From: Paracoccaceae bacterium
Lineage (GTDB): Bacteria > Pseudomonadota > Alphaproteobacteria > Rhodobacterales > Rhodobacteraceae
Direction of reading: 5' to 3'
Assembly: GCA_947371955.1 (NCBI GenBank)
Contig: CANBRQ010000023.1
Coordinates: 1 to 35,723 of the forward strand
Length of the DNA stretch: 35,723 nucleotides
Position 1 is the stretch's first letter. Each line of letters begins with the position of its first letter. The translations under genes and the position numbers were made by a program. The notes below the pieces were generated by a model. That model did no database searches. It was not told where the DNA came from and saw only the letters and a program-made list of their open reading frames with translations. This document shows positions 33,059 to 35,723 of this stretch, piece by piece.

Positions 33059-33093
33059 GTCAGTCCCCTATCTGGCCCGGATAGGCCCAGGCT

Positions 33094-34077
33094 TCAGATC
33101 TTCTTGAGATACTTGGCCGAATCGCGGATCGCCGCGAACTGGCCGGAATTGCGGTAGCGCCACAGATATTCCGGGATCACCGCGCCAAAGTTGGTCGCCT
33201 CGATCCCCATGTCGGCCAGCGTCTTGGCACCCGGTGAGACAACATTGTCATGGCGCAACTGGCGCACCTGATCCAGCGTGATCAGGCTGTTGCGGAACAG
33301 CCCCAGCGTCAGCGCCGAGACAAACCCAAGCGCCCCACCCATCGCCGAACCGACCCAGAACGGCAGATTGATCACCAACCGGCGGCGCTGGATCACGGCC
33401 AGCATTTGCCCGATGATGCTTTTCAGCGTCTCGGCATCCGGGCCACCCAGTTCGTAGATGCCGGAATACTGCCCCAGCACACCCTTGATCGCAGCCGAGG
33501 CCACGTCTTGCACATAAACCGGCTGAAAGCGCGTGTTGCCGCCCACCAAGGGCAGGACCGGCCCCATACGGCTCATCCCGGCAAAGCGGTTGAAGAAGCC
33601 ATCCTCCGAGCCGAAGATGACGGAAGGCCGCAGGATCAATGCGTTAGGGAAAGCCGCGAGAACCGCCGCCTCACCCTCGCCCTTGCTGCGCCCGTAGTTG
33701 GAGTCGGAATTCACATCCGCGCCAAGTGCTGACAGGTGCACCAGCGTGGCAATCCCGGCCTTCGCCGCAAGGCGCGCAATCCGCCCCGCACCCTCAGCCT
33801 GCACGGCGTTGAAGTTGTTGGCCCCGCTGGCATCGAAGGTGCCCACGCAGTTCACCGCTGCATCCGCCCCCGTCAGCGCCGCAGCCACCGAGGCATCGTC
33901 CCGGATGTTGCAGAACACCGGCTCCACTTGGCCCACCGCGCCGTAGCCGCGCACGAACAGTGCCTCGTTCGGGCGACGCACCGCGACTCGGACGCGCCAA
34001 CCCTCTTTCGCCATCTTGCGGGCGATATAGCGACCGACAAACCCGGAACCGCCGAAGATCGTGACCAGTTTGCTCAT
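33094..34077 (-). CDS. Complex I NDUFA9-like, NAD(P)-binding atypical SDR
   Basis: A 327-residue extended/atypical short-chain dehydrogenase. The N-terminal nucleotide site is IFGGSGFVGRYIA (8-20), then NCVGTF, HLSALGAD in place of the classical Ser, and YGRSKGEGE carrying a Tyr-x3-Lys. The C-terminal half has a hydrophobic stretch near LPFWVGSAMGGALGFVSAL. Alphaproteobacterial members are named for similarity to NDUFA9, an accessory subunit of respiratory complex I; they probably bind NADPH and may aid complex I or quinone-related membrane functions. It is monocistronic or joined with uppP. It is divergent from the tRNA-Leu gene. Confidence 0.88.
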   Translation of the reverse strand: MSKLVTIFGGSGFVGRYIARKMAKEGWRVRVAVRRPNEALFVRGYGAVGQVEPVFCNIRDDASVAAALTGADAAVNCVGTFDASGANNFNAVQAEGAGRIARLAAKAGIATLVHLSALGADVNSDSNYGRSKGEGEAAVLAAFPNALILRPSVIFGSEDGFFNRFAGMSRMGPVLPLVGGNTRFQPVYVQDVASAAIKGVLGQYSGIYELGGPDAETLKSIIGQMLAVIQRRRLVINLPFWVGSAMGGALGFVSALTLGLFRNSLITLDQVRQLRHDNVVSPGAKTLADMGIEATNFGAVIPEYLWRYRNSGQFAAIRDSAKYLKKI

Positions 34078-34210
34078 AGGGCCCTCGTGACTGCTGCGCT
34101 GTCCCCGTGGCGGGGCTGCGGGACGACGTCTGACTTACGCGGCCTGAATACAGGCGACGGGTTCTTCCAGCAAGACCATTCACCGATGCGATTTTTTCGA
34201 TTTCCCCCCG

Positions 34211-34239
34211 TTGACACCCCCGGCAGGCACAGCTAAACC
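34211..34239 (+). promoter_or_regulatory. Sigma70 promoter of tRNA-Leu
   Basis: A consensus TTGACA (34211-34216) is followed after exactly 17 bases by TAAACC (34234-34239), placing the start point about eight bases before the mature tRNA 5' end. Confidence 0.75.
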
Positions 34240-34253
34240 GCCCTCCACGATAC

Positions 34254-34338
34254 GCCCGGATGGCGGAATTGGTAGACGCGCTGGTTTCAGGTACCAGTGT
34301 TGCAAGACGTGGAGGTTCGAGTCCTCTTCCGGGCACCA
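34254..34338 (+). tRNA. tRNA-Leu (anticodon CAG)
   Basis: An 85-base class II tRNA with encoded CCA. The acceptor stem GCCCGGA pairs perfectly with TCCGGGC; the D-arm contains GGCGGAATTGGTAGAC; the anticodon stem CTGGT/ACCAG encloses TTCAGGT, giving anticodon CAG that reads CUG, the dominant Leu codon in this GC-rich genome. A long variable arm (TGTTGCAAGACGT) and the T-arm GGTTCGAGTCC follow. It has its own promoter and terminator. Confidence 0.97.
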
Positions 34339-34347
34339 ATATCGCAG

Positions 34348-34383
34348 AAAAGCCGTGTAACCATAACAGGTTACGCGGCTTTT
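34348..34383 (+). terminator. Rho-independent terminator of tRNA-Leu
   Basis: A 15-bp stem with one G-U pair (AAAAGCCGTGTAACC, loop ATAACA, GGTTACGCGGCTTTT) followed by a T-rich stretch, starting ten bases after the tRNA. The rest of the interval to 34485 shows only GC-rich sequence with no gene recognised. Confidence 0.9.
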
Positions 34384-34485
34384 GCTTTTGGGCGACCCGC
34401 GCCGCTGGCGCCCCCACTCGCGTCTGAACGGGAAGGGCGCCGCCGGGACGGCCGGCCTATCGCCGCGAAAAGGGACACTCGCGCC

Positions 34486-35184
34486 TTACGGCTCAATCAT
34501 GCGGTATCCTGCGCCGGGTTCGGTGCGCAGGATCGTTGGGTTGGCGGGGTCAGGCTCGATCTTGGCGCGCAGTTGCCCGATGAAGACCCGCAGATACTGC
34601 GTGTCGTCGTGATGGGCCGGCCCCCAGACGGCGGTCAGGATCTGGCGGTGGGTGACCACGCGGCCCTGATTGCGGGCCAGAACAGCCAGCAGGTCATATT
34701 CCTTGGGGGTCAACCGCACAGGCTCGCCGAGTCGCGTCACCAGTCTTTTATCGAGGTCGATGACAAGGTCCCCGATCTCGACCCGCAAGACCTCGCCGCG
34801 TCCCCGGGCGGCATGGCGGGCGGCCGTGCGCAGGCGGGCTTGCAATTCGCTGATGCCGAAGGGCTTTTCCAGATAGTCATCGGCGCCAAGGTCAAGGGCT
34901 GCAACCTTTTCGGCCTCACGGTCGCGGGCTGAAAGGACAATGATCGGCACCTGTGAAAAGGCGCGCATGTCAGCCAGAACGTCTTTGCCGTCGCGGTCGG
35001 GCAGGCCAAGGTCCAGCAACACGGCGTCAGGCGCGATGCTGGCGGCCAAGCGCAAAGCCTCGGCCCCGGTCAGGGCGGCGCGGGTCTTGTAGCCGGCACT
35101 TTCAAGCCCGATGCGCAGCATGGTCTGGATTTGCGGGTCATCGTCGACGATCAGGATCAGGGTCATGGGCAGGATAAGGGTCAT
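34486..35184 (-). CDS. kdpE: KdpE-type OmpR-family response regulator
   Basis: A 232-residue regulator for potassium-transport genes (kdpFABC), by similarity. The receiver has LIVDDDPQI, phospho-acceptor Asp58 in LLDLGLPDRDG, and LEKPFG; the winged helix has LTPKEYDLLAVLARNQGRVV and ends LRTEPGAGYRM, typical of KdpE. The ATG at 35184 overlaps the kinase stop (TGATG) and has GGAGG four bases upstream, so it is preferred to the ATG at 35166. The first six residues MTLILP are nearly repeated by MTLILI, as if an 18-base unit had duplicated. The kdp structural genes are not in the window. Confidence 0.88.
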   Translation of the reverse strand: MTLILPMTLILIVDDDPQIQTMLRIGLESAGYKTRAALTGAEALRLAASIAPDAVLLDLGLPDRDGKDVLADMRAFSQVPIIVLSARDREAEKVAALDLGADDYLEKPFGISELQARLRTAARHAARGRGEVLRVEIGDLVIDLDKRLVTRLGEPVRLTPKEYDLLAVLARNQGRVVTHRQILTAVWGPAHHDDTQYLRVFIGQLRAKIEPDPANPTILRTEPGAGYRMIEP

Positions 35185-35723
35185 CAGGCCTCCGCCGGTG
35201 GCAATTCGGCGGCGGGCAGGCGGACGACCATCCTTGTGCCGCGCCGCCGCACAGCCGGGCTTTCGGCGGTGATCGTGCCGCCCATGGCCTGCACCAGACC
35301 CCGGCAGATCGACAGGCCCAGACCGGTGCCGGGCTTGCGCCGATCCGTCCCGCCGCTGCGATAGAACTTCTCGAAGACCCGCTCCAGATCGGCGGGTTTG
35401 ATCCCCGGCCCTTCGTCGGTGACGCTGATCACGACCTGATCCCCTTGATTGCGGGCATGGATGGCGACCTCGCCCTCGTCCGCGTATTTATGGGCATTGT
35501 CGGCCAGATTGAACATGACCTGCCCCAAAAGATCCTGATCACCCCGCACAAAACGCAGGTCGGGGGCCAAGCTGATCCGGGTCAAGCGCCCCGGATGGGT
35601 CTTGGCGCAACGCTCGACCGCGTCACGGATCGCATCGCCAACATCGACCCAGTCGCGCCGGACCTTGACCGCGCCCGAGTCGATGCGGCTCATTTCCATC
35701 AGGTTGCCGACGAAGCGGTTCAG
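35184..35723 (-). CDS. kdpD: KdpD-type sensor histidine kinase, C-terminal part
   Basis: The frame is open to the right edge, so only the last 179 residues are visible. They begin LNRFVGNLMEMSRIDSG, the end of the dimerisation domain, in a form typical of KdpD. The ATPase domain shows VMFNLADNAHKYA (N box), DEGPGIKPADLERVFEKFYR (G1/F boxes) and GTGLGLSICRGLV (G2 box). The universal-stress and membrane sensor domains expected of KdpD lie outside the window. Translation is coupled to kdpE by a one-base overlap. Assignment as KdpD rests on this segment and its partner. Confidence 0.85.
   Translation of the reverse strand: MNRFVGNLMEMSRIDSGAVKVRRDWVDVGDAIRDAVERCAKTHPGRLTRISLAPDLRFVRGDQDLLGQVMFNLADNAHKYADEGEVAIHARNQGDQVVISVTDEGPGIKPADLERVFEKFYRSGGTDRRKPGTGLGLSICRGLVQAMGGTITAESPAVRRRGTRMVVRLPAAELPPAEA

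Noticed and set aside
34254-34338. tRNA-Leu as the attachment site of an integrated element
   Set aside because: No integrase, no repeated tRNA 3' end within the window, and ordinary housekeeping genes on both sides.
1-35723. CRISPR array, insertion sequence or prophage
   Set aside because: No regularly spaced direct repeats, transposase, integrase or phage structural gene were seen on either strand.

Overview
The window (about 35.7 kb, GC-rich) looks like a chromosomal segment of an alphaproteobacterium, most likely of the Rhodobacteraceae. Signs are the paired gltB/gltD genes, an NDUFA9-like protein beside uppP, mtgA, a FzlA-like GST protein, many ATGA start/stop overlaps, AT-rich hairpin terminators of the AAAATTTTCG type between convergent genes, and a C-rich hairpin repeat ending in an AGCCAGAATGAAAGG-like tract. 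No transposase, phage gene, CRISPR array or rRNA is visible. Both window edges cut through genes.

Region 1 (1-6066, + strand) is a tightly packed operon for aerobic CoA-thioester degradation of an aromatic acid, probably 2-aminobenzoate (anthranilate) or a relative such as salicylate. It holds the end of an old-yellow-enzyme-type monooxygenase/reductase, an SDR dehydrogenase, a MarR regulator, a crotonase, an acyl-CoA dehydrogenase, a RidA-like protein lacking the canonical Arg, and a benzoate-CoA-ligase-type enzyme.

Region 2 (6076-12164) is a two-component system divergent from a predicted flavin-based trans-membrane electron-transfer module: a secreted PepSY protein, a DUF2271-like secreted protein with an FMN-attachment motif, a membrane PepSY/flavodoxin/NAD(P)H-reductase fusion, and the FMN transferase ApbE. 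Two near-identical direct-repeat boxes, one on each strand, lie in the divergent control region.

Region 3 (12167-17945, - strand) is a five-gene overlapping operon: two GMC oxidoreductases, a Dabb protein, a LacI repressor and a glycerate 2-kinase. Its promoter is overlaid by two 12-bp pseudo-palindromes with central CG, 21 bp apart, a likely LacI-type operator pair. An MFS exporter is transcribed divergently. The substrate is unknown.

Region 4 (18011-23690) is mixed: the MFS exporter, an unknown 257-residue protein with a WD40-like propeller protein and a rhodanese, two REP-like palindromes, a FzlA-like GST protein, mtgA and a DUF1269 protein.

Region 5 (23715-32139, - strand) is the glutamate synthase locus. 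gltD and gltB are separated by two exported paralogues with a C-x10-C-x7-C pattern and an alpha/beta hydrolase, a possibly undescribed small operon.

Region 6 (32267-35723) holds uppP, the NDUFA9-like gene, a tRNA-Leu(CAG) with its own promoter and terminator, and kdpE with the end of kdpD. No stretch longer than about 300 bases lacks a gene.
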